Shown here one piece after another: positions 7,283 through 14,175 of a stretch of 14,175 nucleotides of DNA. The stretch is from Blastocatellia bacterium (GTDB taxonomy: Bacteria; Acidobacteriota; Blastocatellia; Pyrinomonadales; Pyrinomonadaceae). The DNA is taken from contig JACDAY010000123.1 in the NCBI GenBank assembly GCA_013695195.1, positions 1 through 14,175 of the forward strand, written 5' to 3'. Below the pieces are notes generated by a model. It worked only from the letters and a program-made list of their open reading frames with translations. It searched no databases and had not been told where the DNA came from. Position 1 is the stretch's first letter. Every line of letters starts with the position of its first letter. A program made the translations under genes and the position numbers.

Positions 7283-8824
7283 TTAAGATTTATTAGCTGC
7301 GTCGCCTTCTTTCTTAACTTGTTTTTTGACGATAGTTTCTTCTTTTAGAGTGTTCAGGATGCGGCTTGGCCCGGTGATGACTTCCTGTCCTTCGGAAAGC
7401 CCGGATAGAATCTGAATATCCGACTCGCCCGTGATTCCGGTCTCTACCGCGACGAATTTTGCCTTATTATCTTCAAGAACATAAACGCCCTTTATCGGCT
7501 TTGGCTTGTCGGCCGATTGCGGAGCATCCGGCTGAACCGTCTCTCCCGGTGCGGGTTCGGGTTTTTTCTCTATCACCGCCTGCAGCGGTACCGCAATTAC
7601 ATTTTGGGCAGTCTTTGTCGTGATGACCGCTGTCGCACTCATACCGGGACGTAAACCGTTCAGAAATTCCTCTGATAAGTTAACAAGCTGAATCACAACG
7701 CGAAACTCCTTTGCTTCCTGGACATTGATATTTGTAGACAGTCCACCGCTTGTCTGCGATTTACCAACGGCAAGCGGCGTTTTTTGTGTAACTTCGCCTT
7801 CGAGTTCCTTATCGCCGAAAGCATCGACCTTTATTTTTGCCTTTTGCCCGACCTCAACTTTGTCGATCTCGGTTTCGTCCACTTTTACTTCGACGTTTAT
7901 CGACGACATATCCGCGATTGTTAGCAAAGCCGTAGTGGACAAGCCTGCGACGGCAAATGTGCCGACCTTTGAAGGAATTTCGGCAATGACGCCGTTTATC
8001 GGAGCGACCTGTAAAGTTTTATCTCTTTGATTTCTCTGCCCGCGCAGCACGGCCGACTGTTGATTTGCTCTGGACTGACTGGAATTAACCCCCAGCGACG
8101 CCGTCTCGACGCCGCGCCGCGCATCGCGCACGGCAACAGCCTGTTGATTCAGGCGCGCCGTAGCATCCTTGATAGAGATACGCTGCGATTCGAGCCGGGC
8201 TCGGGAGGTATTTAGCGAAACGCGGGCATTTTCTACCCGGTCTTTTGCCGAATCGAACTCCTGACGAGCAATAACACCGCTTTCAAGCAATTGCTCGTTT
8301 CTTTTCAGTTCCCGGTTGGCGGCATTAAGCTCAACTTGTGCCCGGTCGACTTCAGTTTGCGCGGTAACAACGCCCTGCCGGGCATTATCAATTGCAACCT
8401 GCGACACATTCATACCCTGCTGCGCCTGTGAAAGCTGGTTTTGAGCTGCGGTTACCTGGGATTGCGAAACACGAACGTCATCCTGCGCGGATTGAAATGC
8501 TGCGAGTTGGGCGTCGGTGCTGGATTCGAGTTGATCCGGGTCTAGCCGGACAAGCGGCTCGCCTTTTGTAACTTTCTGGCCTTCCTTGACGTAAATCTCT
8601 TCTATGCGGCCTTGAACTTCACTCGTCAAGTTCATAAACTGAATCGGGCGGATTTCGCCGGAAGATGTAACAGTCGAACGCAATTCGGGCCGTACCTCGA
8701 CCTTGACCACCGTTACTTCGGGAGTGTCCTTACGGGTGGCAAAAATGCTTGCTATCACGACGATCAATAAAAGAGATGCGACGGAACCGCCGATTATAAT
8801 CTTTTTCTTACGGCTCAATGCCAT
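7283..8824 (-). CDS. MacA-like periplasmic adaptor (HlyD/RND membrane-fusion family)
   Basis: 513-residue adaptor, longer than E. coli MacA (about 370). It joins the inner-membrane permeases to an outer-membrane channel. An N-terminal membrane anchor (~9-28, after SRKKK) shows it is tethered to the inner membrane. It is followed by the first lipoyl half (~60-95, GRIEEIYVKEGQKVTKGEPL), a long Gln/Ala-rich coiled-coil hairpin (~97-268), the second lipoyl half (~270-300, APINGVIAEIPSKVGTF), a beta-barrel (~305-400) and a membrane-proximal domain (~405-500). A Pro/Glu-rich insert lies at ~420-445. The hairpin tip RNEQLLESGVIARQEFD has R175 and L179 of the channel-docking R-x3-L-x6-S motif, but Ala186 where Ser is usual. 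The ATG at 8824 has a GGGGAA Shine-Dalgarno 8 nt upstream. It is the first gene of the transporter operon. Confidence 0.93.
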   Translation of the reverse strand: MALSRKKKIIIGGSVASLLLIVVIASIFATRKDTPEVTVVKVEVRPELRSTVTSSGEIRPIQFMNLTSEVQGRIEEIYVKEGQKVTKGEPLVRLDPDQLESSTDAQLAAFQSAQDDVRVSQSQVTAAQNQLSQAQQGMNVSQVAIDNARQGVVTAQTEVDRAQVELNAANRELKRNEQLLESGVIARQEFDSAKDRVENARVSLNTSRARLESQRISIKDATARLNQQAVAVRDARRGVETASLGVNSSQSRANQQSAVLRGQRNQRDKTLQVAPINGVIAEIPSKVGTFAVAGLSTTALLTIADMSSINVEVKVDETEIDKVEVGQKAKIKVDAFGDKELEGEVTQKTPLAVGKSQTSGGLSTNINVQEAKEFRVVIQLVNLSEEFLNGLRPGMSATAVITTKTAQNVIAVPLQAVIEKKPEPAPGETVQPDAPQSADKPKPIKGVYVLEDNKAKFVAVETGITGESDIQILSGLSEGQEVITGPSRILNTLKEETIVKKQVKKEGDAANKS

Positions 8825-9112
8825 ATATCTTATTCCCCACTAAAATCGAATTTTCTTTGGCTGCTGAAGATTATCACGCAAAACTAAGACAAAATGTACG
8901 TCAAGCCGTTATTACGACATAATTCTTTCCATTGTTTCAAAAAAGTATATACACAACAAACACGATAAAATTTGAATCCAAAACTCAGTTTTTTTGAATG
9001 ATTTTTCGCAACCTTAGGCTTAGGATTTACGAAAATTGATTTAACAGGTAAAATGCACTTGCTTTATGTAAATCGGCTCATGTTTAATCTGATCGCAAGG
9101 TAAAATAAATAG
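8825..9112. other. Divergent AT-rich intergenic region between transporter and kinase operons
   Basis: These 288 bp must hold the promoters of both operons. No ORF of substance, RNA gene or clear terminator is seen. It contains A/T runs (e.g. 8940-8946, 8991-8997) and a tandem hexamer CTTAGGCTTAGG (9013-9024) just upstream of the best + strand promoter candidate. The - strand promoter could not be placed with confidence. Confidence 0.6.
9026..9054 (+). promoter_or_regulatory. Candidate sigma-70-type promoter of the FHA/kinase operon
   Basis: TTTACG (9026-9031, 4 of 6 matching TTGACA), a 17-nt spacer, then TAAAAT (9049-9054, 5 of 6 matching TATAAT). Transcription would begin near 9061, about 50 nt before the ATG at 9113. 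An AAGG Shine-Dalgarno-like site lies at 9097-9100. Such matches occur by chance in AT-rich DNA, so this is only a candidate. Confidence 0.3.
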
Positions 9113-9688
9113 ATGATAAAATGCAAATCTTGCGGAAATGAGAATCTGGACGCTTCACAGTATTGCGACGAATGCGGTTCGAAACTGGCCGCCAACGCCA
9201 GCAGTAACGGACAGATAATTTCCAGTCCGCGTCCTGAAGTTTCAGGAGGCTTTCGCAGCGCTCAGGTAACGTCGTTTGGAATTCCCCCATTGGTTGAAAA
9301 CCAGATGATTGAGGATGGGGACAATTTAAATAGTGGATTAAATGAAAGACGGGGAAGCCATGCTCGGTTAATAATCGAGCGAGGCGACTCCGTTGACATG
9401 GAATTTTCATTGTCCGCGGAGGAATCCAATATAGGACGGTGGGATGCGGATAATGGCATCTTTCCCGATGTCGATTTAGACGCGCACGACCCTGACGCCA
9501 AGATTTCGCGGCGTCATGCACGCATTGTCCGACGGGAAGATGTTTATACTATCGAGGATCTCGGCTCTACTAACGGAACTTTTTTGAACCGTGGCCGACG
9601 GCTGATGCCCGGTAATCCGCAAATTTTGAGCGAAGGCGATGAAATAATTGTGGGTAAAACGTTTCTGAGATTTCGTATCAACAAATAA
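9113..9688 (+). CDS. Zinc-ribbon and FHA-domain protein
   Basis: 191-residue soluble protein with two modules. Residues 1-25 are a zinc ribbon with paired cysteines C4/C7 and C18/C21 (CKSCGN...YCDECGSKL). A Ser/Asn/Gly-rich linker (26-84) leads to an FHA domain (~85-190), the fold that binds phosphothreonine. The FHA core residues are all present: GR (108-109), SRRHA (132-136) and the STNGT loop (152-156). It begins the signalling operon and ends 14 bp before the kinase gene. The FHA domain is clearly homologous to the kinase C-terminus, sharing IFP-D/E-VDL, KISRRHA and EDLGS-T/S-NGT. It is probably a phospho-dependent adaptor or substrate of that kinase, comparable in role to GarA-type FHA proteins; that role is inferred. 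No membrane segment or signal peptide is seen. Confidence 0.9.
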   Translation: MIKCKSCGNENLDASQYCDECGSKLAANASSNGQIISSPRPEVSGGFRSAQVTSFGIPPLVENQMIEDGDNLNSGLNERRGSHARLIIERGDSVDMEFSLSAEESNIGRWDADNGIFPDVDLDAHDPDAKISRRHARIVRREDVYTIEDLGSTNGTFLNRGRRLMPGNPQILSEGDEIIVGKTFLRFRINK

Positions 9689-9702
9689 AACTAAAATAAG
9701 AG

Positions 9703-12006
9703 ATGACTTGTCAAGAATGCGGCTCCGTGCTCGCCAAAAATGATGTTTTTTGCCCATTTTGCGGTAGGGGTCTGAAGCCCGCGCCTCCTGACGAAAACGA
9801 GGCTGATGATTCAATGGCAAGCACTATAATGATTCCACCCGTCGGCAGTGATGCAGAAGTTTCACCCGATCCTAATCACGCTACAGGCGGTTCCGACATA
9901 CATGAAGCAATAACGCTGGACGACCCGTCCGGGTTTAATGTTCAATCTGAAGATACGAGCACAAATGCTCCAGCAGTTGCCCCGCTAGATAAATTTTCGG
10001 CGATGTGGGCTGAGGTCGATAAGGATTTGCGAAATTTCGATAATATTCCGGCTCCCGCGATTCTTGGCGACTTGGGTAAAACTCCCGGTAACCCCACGCC
10101 TGCTTCCACATCCGAATATGATTTGGATGATGAAGCGGATGTCAGTAAATTGCTGCCGGACGCCGCTCAATCAGAACAATCAGGCGAGCCGGACGTCAAG
10201 GTATCAGGCGCTGCGGCTGGCCGTTCTGCGTCTAACGAAAACTCACCCTTAAACAATAACGCAATTTCCGTAACCGGGCAGGATATCGACCAAAGCAGCG
10301 GAGAAGATAGTATTTTGGACCCAGCTTTCGAATTATCCGAAGAAAAAACTACTTCAGTGAATCGCGCAATCGCGAGGCCGTCCCAAGAATTGGAACACGG
10401 CGACCCGTACCTTTCAAACTCGGCTTTTGATTCCGTCAGAATTATGGAAAACAAACTTCCATCCCGACAGGATGATGCTGCTACATTAATTCAAGGTGCC
10501 CGGCATGTTCCCGCGCCCGATTCTGCACAAAAGCCTGAAGTTGCCGAACCCGTGAATGCCGATGAACACAGAACGCCACGGACGGATCAAAAGATCGGAA
10601 TCGGCGAAACAGACGGTAAGCGGGGTTCTAAATTAAAACCTCTTTCGGAAGGAACTGTATTAAACGGGCGCTATGAAATTGTACGCAAGATCGGCGGCGG
10701 CGGAATGGGAGCGGTTTATCTTGCCAGCGATAATAATCTCGGCGGCGTTTTGCGGGCCGTCAAAGAGATGGTTCAGGCCCATATCGAAGATGAACAGCAG
10801 GAAAAGGCGGTCAATGATTTTAAGCGGGAATCGACTATCCTGTCATCACTGGATCATATTGCAATCCCGACGATCTACGATTATTTTTACGACGATAAGG
10901 AAAGCCGTTTTTATCTCGTAATGAAGTATATATCCGGCGGCGACCTTGCGTCCCGGCTGCGGTCGGCTCCGGAAGGGAAAATCGATGAGAAAACCGTTAT
11001 TGAGTGGGCGATACAGATCATCGACGTGTTGGATTATTTGCACAACCAGCCCTCAACGATCGTCTACCGCGATCTAAAACCGTCGAACATTATGATCGAC
11101 GGCAATTCCGGCCGCGTGATGCTGATCGATTTCGGCATCGCCCGCTCGATCAACCAAAAAGAGGAAAAAGGTGTAACCGCGGTCGGTACAATGGGATATG
11201 CACCGCCCGAGCTTTTTAGCGGAAATGTCGAGCCTCGCTCCGATATTTACAGTCTCGGCTCCACAATGTTCCATCTTTTGACCGGGGCCGATCCGCAAAG
11301 CAATCCGCTTTTAATTTTCGATTTTCAAAAGAATCCGCGGCCGCGGCAGATAAACCCGCAGCTTTCCGACCAGATCGAAAGAATTCTGATGCAGTCGGTC
11401 GAATATAATGCAGATGCAAGGTTTAGGTCGGCTGCAGAGATGCGCGGAGTTCTCGAAGATCATCTTTCAAAACTGAAGACCAGTAATTTAAGTTACGGCG
11501 TATCGGAGGCTCCGGCCTCAGTAAGCCTGGCGAACCAAAGCGTGTTTTGCGGCTTTTGCGGCCAGCGGATCGTGGCAACGGATCTTTTTTGCGCATTTTG
11601 CGGAGCAAAGCAGCCTCTTGCACAGCAAGGCGTTCACTCCGAAATCTACTCGCAGGTCTCGCTGACGGCCAAGCTGTTGATCGAAGGCACGAGCGAGCTG
11701 GCCGCACCCGTCTTTTCCCTGCAAAAGGACGAAAATCTCGTTGGCCGCCGCGACCCGATGTCAAATATTTTTCCGGAGGTCGATCTCTCGAAATACGATC
11801 CGCAGACCAAGATTTCGCGTCGCCATGCGAAGATCTGGCGTGAAGGCATTAATTTTATGGTTGAGGATCTAGGTTCTTCGAACGGAACCATTCTGGCCCG
11901 GTCTATCAACGATTCATTTCGTCTGATTCCGAACCAGCCTCACATCCTGACGGCCGGCGATAAGTTAAAGATCGGCGACGCCACTCTTCATTTTGTGATC
12001 GGATAG
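9703..12006 (+). CDS. Ser/Thr protein kinase with two zinc ribbons and a C-terminal FHA domain
   Basis: 767-residue kinase. Order: zinc ribbon 1 (C3, C6, C17, C20); a long acidic Ser/Asn/Pro-rich, probably disordered region (~25-315); Hanks-type kinase domain (~324-590); zinc ribbon 2 (C616, C619, C630, C633); FHA domain (~655-767: GR 681-682, SRRHA 706-710, SSNGT 725-729). All catalytic residues are present: glycine loop GGGGMGAVY (331-339), Lys354, Glu376, YRDLKPSN (455-462, with Tyr for the usual His of HRD), DFG (476-478) and APPE for the APE motif (500-503). It should therefore be active. Threonines 492 and 497 lie in the activation segment. No transmembrane helix is present, unlike PknB-type receptors, so it is cytoplasmic and must receive its signal in the cell or by partner binding. 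The start is fixed by zinc ribbon 1; the gene lies 15 bp before the RDD gene. Confidence 0.95.
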   Translation: MTCQECGSVLAKNDVFCPFCGRGLKPAPPDENEADDSMASTIMIPPVGSDAEVSPDPNHATGGSDIHEAITLDDPSGFNVQSEDTSTNAPAVAPLDKFSAMWAEVDKDLRNFDNIPAPAILGDLGKTPGNPTPASTSEYDLDDEADVSKLLPDAAQSEQSGEPDVKVSGAAAGRSASNENSPLNNNAISVTGQDIDQSSGEDSILDPAFELSEEKTTSVNRAIARPSQELEHGDPYLSNSAFDSVRIMENKLPSRQDDAATLIQGARHVPAPDSAQKPEVAEPVNADEHRTPRTDQKIGIGETDGKRGSKLKPLSEGTVLNGRYEIVRKIGGGGMGAVYLASDNNLGGVLRAVKEMVQAHIEDEQQEKAVNDFKRESTILSSLDHIAIPTIYDYFYDDKESRFYLVMKYISGGDLASRLRSAPEGKIDEKTVIEWAIQIIDVLDYLHNQPSTIVYRDLKPSNIMIDGNSGRVMLIDFGIARSINQKEEKGVTAVGTMGYAPPELFSGNVEPRSDIYSLGSTMFHLLTGADPQSNPLLIFDFQKNPRPRQINPQLSDQIERILMQSVEYNADARFRSAAEMRGVLEDHLSKLKTSNLSYGVSEAPASVSLANQSVFCGFCGQRIVATDLFCAFCGAKQPLAQQGVHSEIYSQVSLTAKLLIEGTSELAAPVFSLQKDENLVGRRDPMSNIFPEVDLSKYDPQTKISRRHAKIWREGINFMVEDLGSSNGTILARSINDSFRLIPNQPHILTAGDKLKIGDATLHFVIG

Positions 12007-12021
12007 TTTGAGAATCGATAT

Positions 12022-12525
12022 ATGAGTGCAGAACGAACCGTTCCATTGCGCAGGCCGCAAAACGCCGATGTGATCATCGATTTTATGCCGGAAAGGGTAA
12101 AAGCTCCTTTCCTTCTTCGATGTGGAGCGCTGCTGATCGATTATATTGTGCTTGTGTCTATTCCGGTTATTACATTATTGATCAGCAGGCTTATGGGTAA
12201 CGACGGCGCAAGGCTTCTCGGCAGCAGCATAAATAATGCCGGCTGGTTAATAGTGATTTTGCTTGGCTTGACGAATTTTATAGTTCTTCCGATGGTCAGC
12301 GGGCAAACGATAGGAAAAATGCTTACCGGATTACGAATCGTGCAGATAGACGGAACGGCTGCGTCGACCGGATCGGTTGTGCTGCGCCAAACGCTTGGGT
12401 ATTTATTAACCGCTGCAAGCTTTGGAACTGGTTTTCTTATTTCTGTCCTCAGCAGCAAGGGCCGGGCGCTTCATGACTACGTTGCGGGTACCGTTGTGAT
12501 CTATGCGGATAAGCGTCTTCGCTAA
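12022..12525 (+). CDS. RDD-family membrane protein
   Basis: 167-residue inner-membrane protein with about three helices (approx. 35-58, 72-93, 126-144). It shows the RDD pattern: LLRCGALLIDYIVL (Arg33 and Asp40) at the start of the first helix, GQTIGKMLTGLRIVQIDG (94-111) after the second, and GRALHDYVAGTVVI (147-160) with Asp152 at the end. RDD proteins are a broad family, some tied to ion transport; no single function is agreed. A polar N-terminal tail (1-30) begins MSAERTVPLRR, whose Thr-hydrophobic motif resembles sites in the neighbouring proteins. It sits between kinase and phosphatase genes with gaps of 15 and 18 bp, so it is a candidate membrane target or sensor of the phospho-switch. 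Confidence 0.88.
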   Translation: MSAERTVPLRRPQNADVIIDFMPERVKAPFLLRCGALLIDYIVLVSIPVITLLISRLMGNDGARLLGSSINNAGWLIVILLGLTNFIVLPMVSGQTIGKMLTGLRIVQIDGTAASTGSVVLRQTLGYLLTAASFGTGFLISVLSSKGRALHDYVAGTVVIYADKRLR

Positions 12526-12543
12526 TTTTGAATTCCAAATCGT

Positions 12544-14175
12544 ATGCCTCAATTGATATTTAAGAATACCGACAGGTCTGCCGAGAAGGTGCCGCTTTCG
12601 CGGCTGCGAACGACGATCGGGCGCTCCGCCCGGAGCGACGTTTGTATACCGGATGCGTTTGCATCGCGCCTGCACGCCGAGGTGCGGCAGGAAGGCGATG
12701 GATTCTGGCTTCAGGATCTGGGCTCCGCGAACGGAACACGTTATGACGGAGCGCCTGTTAAGGCACTGATTCCCTTAATTTCAGGCGGTGAAATACAGAT
12801 CGGTGAAACGACATTAGTTTTCGATGATGAGAAGCTGAATATTTTATCGGGTTCAACTTTGATAGCCGACCACACTTCGGCGCTCGATCCGTCACAAACC
12901 ATTTCTTTTCAAAGCAAAAAAATCCCGACAACGGAACTTCTGAAAGGCCAGTTTTCGTCGCGGACCGAGCTTCTGGGATTGATAAGCAAAGTCGGCGTGG
13001 CGCTGCTTTCCGCCCGCGGGCTTGATGAAACGCTGAACCAGGTTGCCTCGCTCGTTTTCGAGGCCGTGCCTGCGGAACGATGCGTTATCATGCTCCGTGA
13101 TGAAGACAATGTAGGCGATATGAAGATTCGTGTAGCGCGTGTAAGAGGAAAAGACGAAACGATTGAAGAAGTAAGAATAAGCCGTACGGTTATGGACGAG
13201 GTGCTGAAAAACGGGAAGTCTGTGTTGACAGCTGACGCCCAGCACGATCCGCGCTTTGCCAGCCAGACTATGGTTCTATCAGGAGTGCGTTCGGTGCTTG
13301 CTGTACCACTCTGCGTTGACGAAAGAAATATATTTGGGTTGATTTACGCTGATTCGCCTACTTACGAAGCGACTTTTTCCGAGGAGCATCTGAATATTCT
13401 AACTACGCTCGCCTCGGTGGCGTCGATCCGTGTGGAAAATGCGACTCTTCTGGAAGAGCGAATCGAGCGCGAGCGGATGGAGCACGAGCTGGAGCTTGCG
13501 ACCGAAATTCAGCAGCGTTTCCAGCCGGCCGGCCCGCCGATAGTCGAGGGTTACGAATTTCAGGGAATCTCGTTTTCCTGCTACGAGATCGGCGGCGACT
13601 ATTATGATTTTATCGAGCGGCACGACGGCCGGATGCTGATCGCGCTCGGGGATGTTTCGGGTAAGGGAACCGCCGCTGCACTTCTTATGTCGAGCCTCCA
13701 CGCCGCTATTCACGCACAGGTTTCGGCGAAAAGCTCACTTGACGAAACTATAAGCTCTGTAAACCAATATCTTGCCGACAATACGCCGGCGAACCGCTTT
13801 GTAACCCTCTTTGCTGCCGAGCTCGATCCCAAAAACGGCGCATTGCGATACATAAATGCCGGCCACAATCCTCCGTTGATCGGGCGTGTCGACGGAACCA
13901 TCGTCCAGCTTTCGTCCGGCGGCTTTCCGCTTGGCATAATGCCCGGAGCCGACTTTGAAGTCGGCGAAACTCATCTGAATCCGGGTGAATCGCTCGTTGT
14001 ATATTCGGACGGCGTTTCCGAAGCGAACAATATCAGAGATGAAGAGTTCGGTCTGGATCGGCTTGCGGAGGTTGTAAGGAATAATTTGAAAGCCTCGGCC
14101 GCCGGAATGCGGGACAAGGTTGAATCCGCACTTTCGGCTTTTACAATGACAGCTCCCGCCAATGACGATATTACA
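12544..14175 (+). CDS. FHA-GAF-PP2C (SpoIIE/RsbU-type) Ser/Thr phosphatase, 3' partial
   Basis: 544 codons are seen and the frame is still open at the right edge. Domains: FHA (~3-95; GR 26-27, SRLHA 41-45, SANGT 62-66); linker with STLIAD and SQTISF; GAF sensor domain (~148-298); a short charged coiled coil (~300-325) ending LATEIQQRFQP, typical of RsbU-like proteins; and a PP2C/SpoIIE phosphatase domain (~335-544). Metal-binding aspartates are present in GGDYYDF (D352), LGDVSGKG (D370), YSDGVSEA (D489) and the closing NDDIT (541-542). Other conserved strings are FVTLFAAELDP, NAGHNPPLI and FPLGIMPG. The last motif is usually close to the C-terminus, so few residues are missing. The ATG at 12544 is the first after an in-frame stop and leads directly into FHA; no clear Shine-Dalgarno is seen. 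It probably reverses the action of the upstream kinase or acts on an anti-sigma pathway. Confidence 0.95.
   Translation, partial: MPQLIFKNTDRSAEKVPLSRLRTTIGRSARSDVCIPDAFASRLHAEVRQEGDGFWLQDLGSANGTRYDGAPVKALIPLISGGEIQIGETTLVFDDEKLNILSGSTLIADHTSALDPSQTISFQSKKIPTTELLKGQFSSRTELLGLISKVGVALLSARGLDETLNQVASLVFEAVPAERCVIMLRDEDNVGDMKIRVARVRGKDETIEEVRISRTVMDEVLKNGKSVLTADAQHDPRFASQTMVLSGVRSVLAVPLCVDERNIFGLIYADSPTYEATFSEEHLNILTTLASVASIRVENATLLEERIERERMEHELELATEIQQRFQPAGPPIVEGYEFQGISFSCYEIGGDYYDFIERHDGRMLIALGDVSGKGTAAALLMSSLHAAIHAQVSAKSSLDETISSVNQYLADNTPANRFVTLFAAELDPKNGALRYINAGHNPPLIGRVDGTIVQLSSGGFPLGIMPGADFEVGETHLNPGESLVVYSDGVSEANNIRDEEFGLDRLAEVVRNNLKASAAGMRDKVESALSAFTMTAPANDDIT

Noticed and set aside
8870..8940. 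Promoter of the MacA-like operon on the - strand
   Set aside because: TTGACG (8904-8899) with GATAAT (8875-8870) has a 23-nt spacer, too long; TTGAAA (8940-8935) has only a weak -10 match. No choice is defensible.
9084..9521. 145-codon - strand frame across the FHA gene start
   Set aside because: It is antisense to the zinc-ribbon/FHA protein and has no domain or Shine-Dalgarno.

Overview
The window suggests a Gram-negative bacterium with about half G+C. It has a MacA-type periplasmic adaptor, OppD/OppF-type ATPases, and zinc-ribbon/FHA/Ser-Thr kinase genes. That mix, plus dispersed palindromic repeats between genes, resembles Acidobacteriota, perhaps class Blastocatellia. This placement is an inference from gene style; there is no rRNA or marker gene here to prove it.

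Layout. (1) Positions 1-2111, + strand: two ATPase subunits of an oligopeptide/dipeptide (Opp/Dpp) ABC importer. The first is cut by the left edge. A 171-bp spacer between them carries an eight-unit inverted-repeat element. (2) 2185-3108, + strand: a Yip1-domain multi-pass membrane protein. (3) 8824 down to 3164, - strand: a five-gene MacAB-like transporter operon in the order adaptor, ATPase, 7-helix membrane protein of unknown function, permease A, permease B. A REP-like hairpin lies between adaptor and ATPase. (4) 8825-9112: a 288-bp AT-rich divergent intergenic region. (5) 9113-14175, + strand: a tight four-gene signalling operon of zinc-ribbon/FHA protein, zinc-ribbon/kinase/zinc-ribbon/FHA protein, RDD membrane protein, and an FHA-GAF-PP2C (SpoIIE/RsbU-type) phosphatase that runs off the right edge only a short way before its expected end.

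How the genes work together. The MacAB-like genes would form a tripartite pump: a separate LolD/MacB-type ATPase drives two different FtsX-like permeases, joined to an outer-membrane channel by the adaptor. No TolC gene is in the window. The signalling operon encodes a kinase and an opposing phosphatase that both carry an FHA (phosphothreonine-binding) domain, with a third FHA protein that closely resembles the kinase C-terminus. Short Thr-hydrophobic motifs recur in the disordered or flanking parts of these proteins and could be the phosphosites that the FHA domains read. This is the most interesting system in the window: a self-contained, apparently cytoplasmic Ser/Thr phospho-switch with a GAF sensor on the phosphatase and an RDD membrane protein as a possible target.

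I see no tRNA, rRNA, CRISPR array, transposase or attachment site. No stretch over 300 bp lacks a gene.
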